A stretch of DNA of 5,314 nt from Bacillota bacterium (GTDB lineage Bacteria > Bacillota > Negativicutes > Sporomusales > UBA7701): the NCBI GenBank assembly GCA_023415075.1, contig JAEZLU010000057.1, positions 1-5,314 on the forward strand, given 5' to 3'. The notes under the pieces were generated by a model that was not told the origin of the DNA, ran no database searches, and saw nothing but the letters and a program-made list of their open reading frames with translations. Position 1 is the stretch's first letter; each line of letters starts with the position of its first letter. Both the position numbers and the translations under genes were made by a program. Shown here in pieces: positions 1 to 5,100 of this stretch.

Positions 1-524
1 GCCTTGACAACCATGGCGGCAGGCACCGGCCGCATGCTGACGACCATCGGCCCGCTGAAGCGGCCGGCCGGCCGGCAGGCGATATTGGTTATGTACATCG
101 GCACATTGCAGCCGCACTCGATATGGCGGACCGGCACGCCGGCCTTAAGGAGGGCCGTCTCGAAAGTAAAGCTGCAGCCCAGCAGGAAAGCCACCAGATC
201 GTCCTGCCAGTAGCCGGCGATGTCGACCACTTCATCGACCAGGACGCCGGCCTTGTAGATCCGGTATTTGGGCGCGTCGTAGCGGAGGTCGGCCCCCGGA
301 GCCATAAACCGCGGCTCGGGTGAACCGGCGTCGGTCACGTCAAGCACCGGACAGGGTTTGGGGTTGCGCTGGGCAAACAGAAGAAAATCGTAGGCAAGCT
401 CCTTGGGTACCATCGCCAGATTGGCCTGGACGAAGCCCTCGGCCATACCGGCCGTCGGCCGGGCCAGTTCGCCCCGCCGCATTAGCTGCCTGATAGCCGC
501 CGGGGCCATGTTTGCCAAATCCAT
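1..524 (-). CDS. DUF1445/YcsI-type D-glutamate cyclase family protein (putative hydro-lyase), N-terminal part, runs off left edge
   Basis: The first 174 residues are visible; family members are about 260 residues, so roughly a third is missing at the window edge. Family-typical stretches are present in order: FVQANLAMVPKELAYDFLLF (31-50) running into QRNPKPCPVLDV (52-63), RYDAPKYRIYKAG (81-93), FLLGCSFTFETALLKAGVPV (113-132) with RHIECGCNVPMYITN after it, and GPMVVSMRP (158-166). This matches the family called putative hydro-lyase or UPF0317/YcsI, homologous to the N-terminal half of animal D-glutamate cyclase, which turns D-glutamate into 5-oxo-D-proline. Activity here is inferred; the hydro-lyase name is an older annotation by similarity. 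There is no signal peptide, so it is probably cytoplasmic. Two ATG codons are adjacent (527 and 524); 524 is chosen because it sits 6 nt from the GAGGTG ribosome site, against 3 nt for 527. It starts 20 nt after the DUF4392 stop, so the two are almost certainly co-transcribed. Confidence 0.9.
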   Translation of the reverse strand, partial: MDLANMAPAAIRQLMRRGELARPTAGMAEGFVQANLAMVPKELAYDFLLFAQRNPKPCPVLDVTDAGSPEPRFMAPGADLRYDAPKYRIYKAGVLVDEVVDIAGYWQDDLVAFLLGCSFTFETALLKAGVPVRHIECGCNVPMYITNIACRPAGRFSGPMVVSMRPVPAAMVVK

Positions 525-530
525 CATATC

Positions 531-536
531 CACCTC
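531..536 (-). promoter_or_regulatory. Ribosome binding site of the DUF1445 gene
   Basis: GAGGTG on the minus strand lies inside the 20-nt gap after the DUF4392 stop codon. It favours the second of two adjacent ATG codons (6 nt away) over the first (3 nt away). Confidence 0.65.
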
Positions 537-544
537 TTTCTGGG

Positions 545-1570
545 CTAATAACGGTTACCGCCCTGGCGGACGGTTTCCTGAATAAGTGTGACCATCGCCA
601 GGCTGGCCGCCAGGCCGCAGCCGTCGGCGCCCGGAAAAACCCCGCCGGCCAGCGGATCGTGAAAACCGGCGGCCGCCGCCGCTTCCAGCACCCGCCGCTC
701 GGCGGCCTCGTCGCCCGCCGCCGCCGGCACTGCCTGCCTGGCCGCCAGGAGAGCGGCCAGCGCGTAGGCGCCCCAGTTGGAGATAACCGCCGTTATCAGG
801 ACATCGACCTCGGTGGTGGCCGCCAGGCCGTCGCCGCAGCCGCACTGGCAAGCCGCCCCGTAGGGAACATGCTCGCGCACCGCGGGCGCGATGTTGCCCA
901 TACCGATCTCGTTGCCGCCGTCGCCGATTGCCAGCGTGGCTACTCCCTGGCGGCGGGCGGCCGCGAACAGGTAATCAAGTTTGGCCTGGCCGGCGCCGGT
1001 GTCCAGACCGGCCATATTGTGGATAACGCCGGTATCGTTGCCGCCGCCGCGCTCGATGGCGATGCAGGCCGCCGGCCTGAACTCGGCCAGCATTTGCGCC
1101 GCAGCCTCGGGGGCTGACGCCGCTTCGGCCGGGAACGGCAGAACGGCCGTTGCCATAAGCTTATTGCGGGCTACCGACAGGCCCACCGCTCCGGCGGGCA
1201 CACAGTCAAAGCCGCCGGCCCGGGCCACCGTCTTGGTGGCCTCAACCAGACAGGCGTCAGTCACAATGATTGGCGTGGCCTTAAGGGCCAGCCTGACGGC
1301 CCGTGCAAGGGTCATCGCCCCCGGCGGCCCGTCCGACTCGCCGCAGCCGGGCGCCACCTCAGGCTGGTCAATCCAGCCGGTGGCAATGATAACCGTATCG
1401 CCGGGCTTAACCCTGGCGGCCAGCAACTCGACCGCTGCCAGGGTAAGCGGCCGGCCGGCCTTTTCGCGGGCGGCGGCATAAAGATGGCCGATTATCCCGC
1501 GGCCGGGTATGTCCAGCCTGATGAGCCCGTCGAGTGTTTCGGCTATTTTCGCCAGCTTCCCCTCGTCCAT
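545..1570 (-). CDS. DUF4392 (D-glutamate cyclase C-terminal-like) domain protein
   Basis: A complete 341-residue cytoplasmic protein with no signal peptide or membrane segment. Motifs fitting the DUF4392 family: IPGRGIIGHLYAAAR near the N-terminus (21-35), IIATGW (61-66), IAIERGGGNDTGVIHNMAGL (170-189), AIGDGGNEIGMGN (214-226), and a cysteine-rich stretch with C241, C243 and C245 followed by GDGLAA. In animals this domain is fused behind a DUF1445 domain in mitochondrial D-glutamate cyclase (DGLUCY). Here it is a separate gene directly upstream of the DUF1445 gene, so a joint role in converting D-glutamate to 5-oxo-D-proline is the best inference. What each subunit contributes is not visible. 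The ATG at 1570 is preceded by AAAGGGG at 5 nt spacing. A promoter, leader terminator and palindromes lie upstream, suggesting regulated expression. The C-terminal 60 residues are Ala-rich but otherwise unremarkable. Confidence 0.87.
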   Translation of the reverse strand: MDEGKLAKIAETLDGLIRLDIPGRGIIGHLYAAAREKAGRPLTLAAVELLAARVKPGDTVIIATGWIDQPEVAPGCGESDGPPGAMTLARAVRLALKATPIIVTDACLVEATKTVARAGGFDCVPAGAVGLSVARNKLMATAVLPFPAEAASAPEAAAQMLAEFRPAACIAIERGGGNDTGVIHNMAGLDTGAGQAKLDYLFAAARRQGVATLAIGDGGNEIGMGNIAPAVREHVPYGAACQCGCGDGLAATTEVDVLITAVISNWGAYALAALLAARQAVPAAAGDEAAERRVLEAAAAAGFHDPLAGGVFPGADGCGLAASLAMVTLIQETVRQGGNRY

Positions 1571-1615
1571 TCCTGCCCCTTTCTTGCCTGTCCTGCGACA
1601 AGGCTCGCCCTTACC

Positions 1616-1643
1616 CGGCCCGGGCCGACATTTCCCGGGAAAT
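1616..1643. promoter_or_regulatory. Two adjacent CCCGGG-centred perfect palindromes, possible operator
   Basis: CGGCCCGGGCCG (1616-1627) and ATTTCCCGGGAAAT (1630-1643) are perfect palindromes of 12 and 14 bp with centres 15 bp apart. They lie between the leader terminator and the DUF4392 start, about 45-75 nt upstream of the ATG. They could bind a dimeric repressor or fold in the mRNA. In such GC-rich DNA the first could easily be chance; the AT-flanked second is more notable. No regulator can be named. Confidence 0.3.
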
Positions 1644-1683
1644 TCCTCCGTCAGCCTGTCGCCGCGGAGCCGCCGGCTGCCGC

Positions 1684-1728
1684 AAAAAATCCAGCAAGCC
1701 GGCGCCCCTTAGGGCCGTCTCGCTGGAT
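1684..1728 (-). terminator. Rho-independent terminator (asnB end and/or leader attenuator of the cyclase pair)
   Basis: On the minus strand ATCCAGC (1728-1722) pairs with GCTGGAT (1695-1689). The stem continues inward through GAG/CTT (including one G-U pair), an A-G mismatch, CG/CG, a 2-nt bulge and GCCC/GGGC around a TAAG loop. It is followed by six T (1689-1684). It lies 110 nt after the asnB stop but also about 55 nt after the expected start of a transcript from the promoter at 1789-1818, so it may end asnB transcription, attenuate the downstream pair, or both. A 6-nt block just before the stem (1734-1729) is complementary to 1701-1696 inside it, giving a possible alternative fold. Confidence 0.85.
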
Positions 1729-1750
1729 CGGCTTCAGCCAAGAACGCCAA
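1709..1750 (-). CDS. Possible 13-codon leader peptide (speculative)
   Basis: GAAGGAG at 1761-1755 is followed after 4 nt by a TTG start and a 13-codon frame reading MAFLAEADPARRP that stops at TAA in the terminator loop. A ribosome on this frame would cover the left arm of the terminator stem and so could favour read-through. The spacing is short, the start is TTG, and there is no run of one regulatory codon, so it may be fortuitous. Confidence 0.2.
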   Translation of the reverse strand: MAFLAEADPARRP

Positions 1751-1788
1751 GCAGCTCCTTCGCTGTCAGAATTTGTTCGTCTAATGCT

Positions 1789-1818
1789 ATGATAGCAGCG
1801 AGCGGAACTTTCTGTCAA
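1789..1818 (-). promoter_or_regulatory. Sigma-70/sigma-A type promoter directed at the DUF4392-DUF1445 pair
   Basis: A perfect -35 TTGACA (1818-1813) and a -10 TATCAT (1794-1789) are separated by 18 bp on the minus strand, just after the asnB stop. The -10 lies inside a 13-bp dyad (TGCTATGATAGCA, 1785-1797), which could be a repressor site. Expected start is near 1782. Confidence 0.7.
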
Positions 1819-1837
1819 CGATTTCCCCCGGCGGCCT

Positions 1838-3685
1838 TTATATCTCCACGCGTACCCGGTTCTCCTTCAGCCAGGCTGACATCTGGATGAGGTAGGCCAT
1901 CAGCTGCGGCCCGCCCATCAGCTGTCCGAACCACGGGTAAGGCGAGCGGGCAGCCTCGGATACCGCGAAGGCGCGCATCCGGTCCCTGTCAACCAGAAAC
2001 GTCAGCGGCGAGGCCGGATCGGCCAGGATGGCCAGCAGTTCGCTTTGCACCGCCGCGAAAAAAGAAGGATTGTGAGTTTTCGGGTAAGGGCTTTTGCGCC
2101 GCCACAACACATCCTCAGGCAGGATGCCGGCCAAGGCGTGCCTTAAAAGCCCCTTCTCGCGGTTCTGGTAGTTTTTGAATTCCCACGGCACGTTCCAAAC
2201 ATACTCCACCAGCCGGTGGTCGCAGAACGGCACCCGTAGCTCCAGGCCGAAGGCCATGCTCATCCGGTCCTTGCGGTCAAGCAGGGTCGGCATCCAGCGG
2301 AACAGGCTGAGGTAAAAAATCTCCCGCCGGCGGGCCGCCACCGCCTCTTCCCCCGGCAGACGCGGCACCTCGGCCATCGCCTCGGCGTAGCGGTAGCGGG
2401 GGTAGTCGGCCAGCTCCCGCCTCGCCCGCAGTTGGGGCGCCAGCCACTCCAGGCGGATTTCGGGCCGCGGCGACCAGGGGAAAGTGTCGGCCATCACCAT
2501 TTCTTCGCGGTAGAACCAGGGATAACCGCCGAAAACTTCGTCGGCGCACTCGCCCGATAGCCCGACGGTCGCCCCTTTTTTGACCTCGCGGCAAAACAGG
2601 TACAGCGAGGTGTCGATATCGGCCATCCCCGGCAGGTCGCGGGCTCGGGCGGCGGCCGCCAGCGCCCCCGCCAGTTCCGGCGTGTCCAGAAGGATCTCCC
2701 GATGGTCGGTGGCGAAATGGCTGGCTACCCGCTCGACCCAGGGAGCGTCGCGGTTGGGCTGAAAGCTGTGCTCGCTGAAAAACTTGTCGTTATCCACGTA
2801 CTCCACCGAAAAAGTCGGCAGCCGGCCGCGGCCTTCGACGCGGTATGTCTCGGCCGCCACCGCCGTGATGGCGCTCGAATCGAGGCCCCCGGACAGCAGG
2901 GTGCACAGCGTCACATCCGACACCAGCTGACGCTTGACGGCGTCCTCGAAAATCTCCTTGACCATTGTTACCGTTGTGGCAAAATCCTGCTCATGCGGCT
3001 GGCTCGCCAGCTCCCAGTAGCGACTGCGCCTCAGCCCCCGGCGGTCGAAGATCGCCCAATAGCCGGCCTTAAGCTCGGCCACCCCTTTAAACACGCCATG
3101 CCCCGGCGTACGAGCCGGCCCCAGCATAAACACTTCGGCCAGCCCCTCCAGGTCGATGACCGGTTCGACGGCCGGATGGGCCAGCAGGGCCTTTATCTCG
3201 GAAGCAAACAGCAGACCGCCGCCCCGTTCGGCGTAGAACAGAGGCTTGACTCCCAGGCGGTCGCGGGCCAGAAACAGCTGCTCGGCCGCCTCATCCCATA
3301 TTCCGAAGGCAAAAATCCCGTTGAGCTTGCCGACGCAGGCCGGCCCCCACTCGATATACGCCTTCAGCAGAACCTCGGTGTCCGAAGTCGACGAAAAGGC
3401 GTGGCCACGGGCCGCCAGTTCCCACCGCAGCTCAGGCGTGTTATAAAGCTCGCCGTTATAAGTGATTACATAGCCGCGGTCGCCGCGGCACCGCCGCATC
3501 GGCTGGCGGCCGCCTGTCAGGTCGACCACGCTTAGCCGGCGATGGCCCAACAGAGCATGGCGGGCCGCATACTGGCCGATGTCGTCCGGCCCCCTGAGCG
3601 CCAGCTTCGCCGTCATCGCCGCCATCGTGGCCCCGTCCCTAGTCAAATCCCGCTCGAAATCTATCCAGCCGACAATGCCGCACAT
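1838..3685 (-). CDS. asnB: Asparagine synthase (glutamine-hydrolysing)
   Basis: Makes L-asparagine from L-aspartate, glutamine and ATP, releasing glutamate, AMP and pyrophosphate; cytoplasmic. The 615 residues fit the long Bacillus-type AsnB/AsnO proteins (about 615-630) rather than the shorter E. coli enzyme (554). The N-terminal class II glutaminase domain (about 1-200) begins MCGIVGW, with C2 becoming the catalytic N-terminal cysteine after Met removal, then R49/R50 with LSVVDL (51-56), NGELYN (77-82) and SDTEVLL (101-107). The synthetase domain has the ATP loop LLSGGLDSS (263-271), SGECADEVFGGY (377-388), RKDRMSM (471-477) and LELRVPF (481-487). All key residues are intact. The frame also opens at an ATG at 3694, but that would bury the cysteine at residue 5, so 3685 is chosen; GGGGGA lies 9 nt upstream. 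It appears to be transcribed alone, with a hairpin before it and a terminator at 1684-1728 after it. Some paralogues act in specialised amidation, but nothing nearby points to that. Confidence 0.95.
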   Translation of the reverse strand: MCGIVGWIDFERDLTRDGATMAAMTAKLALRGPDDIGQYAARHALLGHRRLSVVDLTGGRQPMRRCRGDRGYVITYNGELYNTPELRWELAARGHAFSSTSDTEVLLKAYIEWGPACVGKLNGIFAFGIWDEAAEQLFLARDRLGVKPLFYAERGGGLLFASEIKALLAHPAVEPVIDLEGLAEVFMLGPARTPGHGVFKGVAELKAGYWAIFDRRGLRRSRYWELASQPHEQDFATTVTMVKEIFEDAVKRQLVSDVTLCTLLSGGLDSSAITAVAAETYRVEGRGRLPTFSVEYVDNDKFFSEHSFQPNRDAPWVERVASHFATDHREILLDTPELAGALAAAARARDLPGMADIDTSLYLFCREVKKGATVGLSGECADEVFGGYPWFYREEMVMADTFPWSPRPEIRLEWLAPQLRARRELADYPRYRYAEAMAEVPRLPGEEAVAARRREIFYLSLFRWMPTLLDRKDRMSMAFGLELRVPFCDHRLVEYVWNVPWEFKNYQNREKGLLRHALAGILPEDVLWRRKSPYPKTHNPSFFAAVQSELLAILADPASPLTFLVDRDRMRAFAVSEAARSPYPWFGQLMGGPQLMAYLIQMSAWLKENRVRVEI

Positions 3686-3724
3686 CTCGCCCATTCCCCC
3701 GTTTCGCGCTAGTCTTGGCCGCCA

Positions 3725-3767
3725 AAAGGCAAAGGACGCCTATCGCCCGCAGGCTGGTAGGCGTCCT
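3725..3767 (-). terminator. Imperfect Rho-independent terminator after ymaF, or leader hairpin of asnB
   Basis: On the minus strand AGGACGCCTA (3767-3758) and TAGGCGTCCT (3742-3733) form a perfect 10-bp stem with a 15-nt loop that can hold a small inner GCC/GGC stem. The T-tract is interrupted (TTT-GCC-TTTT), so termination may be partial. It is 60 nt after the ymaF stop and 48 nt before the asnB start. A TATCAT at 3792-3787 could be the -10 of an asnB promoter upstream of it, though its -35 is poor; in that case the hairpin would be an attenuator. Confidence 0.6.
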
Positions 3768-3827
3768 CGCCTCTGGCTCACGCCATATGATATGTCTTTC
3801 CCGGCTAAATTGCTACCGGTCACGCGC

Positions 3828-4292
3828 TCAGCGCAGCGTCGGTTTAACCACCTTGCCCTTGGCCTTGTGTCCGCCGGTGATCGGCGGGCTGGGGGGTTCG
3901 GGCGGTTCGGGCGGTTCGGGCGGCGGTTCGAAGGTCTCCTCCAGACGGATATCGGGCGCCAGGGTCGTGGTGTCGGCCACGTCGTGAACATGGCCGTCGT
4001 CGCAGCTGGTCGGCCCGCCGTAGCTATGGACATGGCCGCCCTCCAGCGTTTCGATGGTTGGCCCGGTCACCATATCGAACCAATGCCAGTGATCGTCGAA
4101 ATAACTTGTCCGCACCCGGATACGGTGGATATGGGAGCGGCCTGCCGGGCGGGCCGGCGCGGTCACCCCCTGCAGGATGTGCTGATGGCCGTCGGCGGGA
4201 AAAACCATTGTCGTGAAAACATGTACATGTACGCAGTGGCGGTCTTCCCGCTCTTCGCCGAAAGCTGGGCGGGGTTCCTCCATTTGCGGCAT
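3828..4292 (-). CDS. ymaF: YmaF family His-rich protein
   Basis: A 154-residue protein resembling Bacillus subtilis YmaF (uncharacterised family). It carries six HxH motifs at H22/H24, H36/H38, H54/H56, H68/H70, H87/H89 and H101/H103, spaced 14, 18, 14, 19 and 14, so three units of about 32-33 residues with two HxH each. This suggests a repeated beta structure that may bind metal; the function is unknown and metal binding is inference. C20 and C97 are the only cysteines. Residues 122-137 are a Pro/Glu repeat (EPPPEPPEPPEPPSPP) and the tail is basic (GGHKAKGKVVKPTLR). No signal peptide or membrane segment is seen. The frame opens upstream at 4328, but the ATG at 4292 has a perfect AGGAGGT 6 nt before it, fixing the start. 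It lies between two terminators and is probably its own transcription unit. The symbol is given by family resemblance. Confidence 0.8.
   Translation of the reverse strand: MPQMEEPRPAFGEEREDRHCVHVHVFTTMVFPADGHQHILQGVTAPARPAGRSHIHRIRVRTSYFDDHWHWFDMVTGPTIETLEGGHVHSYGGPTSCDDGHVHDVADTTTLAPDIRLEETFEPPPEPPEPPEPPSPPITGGHKAKGKVVKPTLR
3895..3930 (+). repeat. 9-bp tandem repeat (GGTTCGGGC) inside ymaF
   Basis: Three perfect copies (3895-3903, 3904-3912, 3913-3921), a 3-bp insertion, and a partial fourth (3925-3930). On the coding strand they encode the Pro-Pro-Glu repeat of the YmaF tail. The 9-bp unit keeps the frame, so copy number could vary by slippage without breaking the gene. Confidence 0.9.
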
Positions 4293-4298
4293 AACCTT

Positions 4299-4305
4299 AC
4301 CTCCT
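4299..4305 (-). promoter_or_regulatory. Ribosome binding site fixing the ymaF start
   Basis: AGGAGGT on the minus strand is 6 nt upstream of the ATG at 4292. It overrules the upstream ATG pair at 4328/4325, which precedes this site. A TATGAT at 4329-4324 could be the ymaF -10 box, but no good -35 accompanies it. Confidence 0.85.
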
Positions 4306-4366
4306 CTCCATTTTATATGTTCCATCATATGCGCCCGTACGGCCGCTGGACCCCGCCGGCAGGCAC

Positions 4367-4395
4367 AAAAAAAGCAGGCGGGTTGTCCCGCCTGC
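4367..4395 (-). terminator. Rho-independent terminator of the lipoprotein gene
   Basis: On the minus strand a perfect 9-bp GC-rich stem, GCAGGCGGG (4395-4387) and CCCGCCTGC (4382-4374) around an ACAA loop, is followed at once by seven T (4373-4367). It begins 17 nt after the lipoprotein stop codon and isolates that gene from ymaF. Confidence 0.96.
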
Positions 4396-4412
4396 GTAGA
4401 AAGAATCCTGAA

Positions 4413-4883
4413 TTACACCTTGCTCAAAAGCTGCGCCAGGACCTGATACTTGGCATCCTGGAAGGCCTTGTCGAAATCGACGATATACCATTCGCCGCCC
4501 ACCTTCTCCAGGCCGACCGGCTTAACGGTGATGTTCAGGCTGTTCGGCTGAGTCTGCAGCGTCGCCACCACAACCGCGAAGTTGCCCTGTTCGGCCGCCT
4601 TGGTCAGCGACAGCAGGTTGGCGTTTTTCAGATCGTTGAGGCCCGACTGGCCGGTGAGATACTTCATGACCACCCGCGGATCGTTGCTCGTGCTCGGCGA
4701 CACATAAAGAGCCGCGTTGTCCAGATGGCCGGCCTTGGCCTCATCAAAAAAGGTCTTCACAACGCCGTCGGCGGCCAGCCCGGTTATCCGCTGGGCCCCG
4801 CCGCCGCCACCGCAGCCGGCGGCCAGCACCACCAGCATAATAAGGCTGGCGAGCGCAGCCAGTTTCAACAGTTTTCTGTTCAT
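4413..4883 (-). CDS. Small secreted lipoprotein, DUF4878-like (NTF2-like fold suspected)
   Basis: A 156-residue protein with a lipoprotein signal: basic start MNRKLLK, a hydrophobic stretch ALASLIMLVVL, then LAAGC, where the cysteine (residue 21) would be lipidated. A Gly run follows as a linker. The mature part begins with a helix-like VVKTFFDEAKAGHLDNAALY, which fits the start of DUF4878/NTF2-like small lipoproteins, and ends with strands including NITVKPVGLEKVGGEWYIVD. These domains often bind small ligands or assist in envelope complexes; no ligand is evident, and the family call is tentative. An alternative ATG at 4892 adds MAA and has a ribosome site 4 nt away. The 4883 start is preferred because the basic N-terminus is then standard and AAAGGA lies 8 nt upstream. 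It has its own promoter (4925-4953) and terminator (4367-4395). Confidence 0.82.
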   Translation of the reverse strand: MNRKLLKLAALASLIMLVVLAAGCGGGGGAQRITGLAADGVVKTFFDEAKAGHLDNAALYVSPSTSNDPRVVMKYLTGQSGLNDLKNANLLSLTKAAEQGNFAVVVATLQTQPNSLNITVKPVGLEKVGGEWYIVDFDKAFQDAKYQVLAQLLSKV

Positions 4884-4924
4884 AGCAGCCATCCTTTCCT
4901 TTTGTTATTGAAAACACGTTATGT

Positions 4925-4953
4925 ATTATAACATGCTACGACTGATTAGTCAC
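4925..4953 (-). promoter_or_regulatory. Promoter of the lipoprotein gene
   Basis: On the minus strand a perfect extended -10 (TGT-TATAAT, -10 hexamer 4930-4925) sits 17 bp from a -35 of GTGACT (4953-4948, 4 of 6 matches). The start would be near 4918, about 35 nt before the gene. A GTTAT-N5-ATAAC dyad (4918-4932) covers the -10 and may be an operator, although AT-rich -10 regions form such dyads readily. Confidence 0.75.
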
Positions 4954-4985
4954 GGAGCCGCGGCCTGCCACTATCTTCCGGCAAC

Positions 4986-5004
4986 CACCGGCCGGCGGCC
5001 GGTG
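4986..5004. repeat. GC-rich inverted repeat in the divergent intergenic gap
   Basis: CACCGGCC (4986-4993) and GGCCGGTG (4997-5004) are perfect 8-bp arms around GGC. There is no T-tract. An 11-mer in it (CCGGCGGCCGG, 4992-5002) recurs at 5081-5091 in the cupin promoter. Role unknown. Confidence 0.7.
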
Positions 5005-5031
5005 CTCCTAATACAAACGCCCCCGGTGAAT

Positions 5032-5058
5032 AAAAAAACCTGGCTATTGCCAAGTTTT
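5032..5058 (-). terminator. Hairpin with 7-T tract reading leftward, terminator-like
   Basis: Arms 5035-5044 and 5049-5058 match at 9 of 10 positions around a 4-nt loop. Read on the minus strand, CTTGGC-AATA-GCCAGG is followed by seven T (5038-5032). The plus-strand reading has only four T. It would stop leftward (minus-strand) transcripts arriving from the cupin side before they reach the lipoprotein gene. The arm touches the Crp-type site by one base. Confidence 0.5.
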
Positions 5059-5073
5059 GTGATTTAGCTCACA
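5058..5073 (+). promoter_or_regulatory. Crp/Fnr-family binding site (TGTGA-N6-TCACA) upstream of the cupin gene
   Basis: A perfect TGTGA-N6-TCACA dyad, the classic Crp consensus also used by some other Crp/Fnr-family regulators such as HcpR-like proteins. Its centre (5065.5) is about 41.5 bp upstream of the start expected from the TATAAT at 5095-5100, the class II activator position. No good -35 hexamer is present, which suits activator dependence. The regulator is not in the window. Confidence 0.7.
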
Positions 5074-5094
5074 TCGCCGACCGGCGGCCGGCGG

Positions 5095-5100
5095 TATAAT
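5095..5100 (+). promoter_or_regulatory. -10 box of the cupin gene promoter
   Basis: A perfect TATAAT. The position 17 bp upstream holds no recognisable -35 hexamer, and the Crp-type dyad overlaps that zone. The expected start is the A near 5107, giving a leader of about 29 nt with GGGAGG (5122-5127) 8 nt before the ATG. Confidence 0.8.

Larger units (their letters stand above)
1684..1782 (-). ncRNA. Putative attenuated 5' leader RNA of the DUF4392-DUF1445 operon (or short terminated RNA)
   Basis: A transcript starting about 7 nt past the -10 box at 1789-1794 would run about 99 nt before the T-tract of the terminator at 1684-1728. AAGCCG (1734-1729) is directly 5' of the terminator's left arm, and its complement CGGCTT (1701-1696) is directly 5' of the right arm. 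These pairings cross, so they either exclude each other (antiterminator against terminator) or form a pseudoknot. A possible tiny reading frame runs into the stem. I do not recognise a known riboswitch or T-box consensus. Alternatives are a free small RNA, or simply the asnB terminator with an unrelated promoter upstream. Confidence 0.4.

Noticed and set aside
61..75. Tandem GGCC run in the DUF1445 gene
   Set aside because: Explained by GC-rich codons for Arg-Pro-Ala-Gly-Arg; similar words recur across the window.
512..1117. Plus-strand open frame of 201 codons opposite the DUF4392 gene
   Set aside because: Antisense to a gene with clear family motifs; composition is Arg/Gly/Ala-rich, as expected of a GC-rich shadow.
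1611..1631. Six-codon minus-strand frame (MSARAG) after GGAGG
   Set aside because: The spacing to the ATG is 13 nt, the frame is tiny, and it coincides with the palindromes.
1741..1799. Minus-strand open frame ending ILTAKELLGVLG, looking like an amphipathic helix
   Set aside because: No start codon with a ribosome site; it begins inside the promoter -10 region.
2702..3535. Plus-strand open frame of 277 codons inside asnB
   Set aside because: Shadow of asnB, whose own frame has all family motifs; no ribosome site supports it.
3695..3827. T-box or known riboswitch ahead of asnB
   Set aside because: The gap is too short for a T-box, and no T-box sequence or fluoride-riboswitch core could be matched despite a passing likeness at the hairpin.
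3579..4931. Long plus-strand open frame of 450 codons
   Set aside because: It lies antisense across asnB, ymaF, the lipoprotein gene and two terminators, and its translation resembles no family. It is open because of high GC.
5057..5074. Longer symmetric HcpR-type motif (TTGTGA-N6-TCACAA)
   Set aside because: The right flank is T rather than A, so the extended symmetry fails. The site is called only as Crp/Fnr-family, without naming the regulator.
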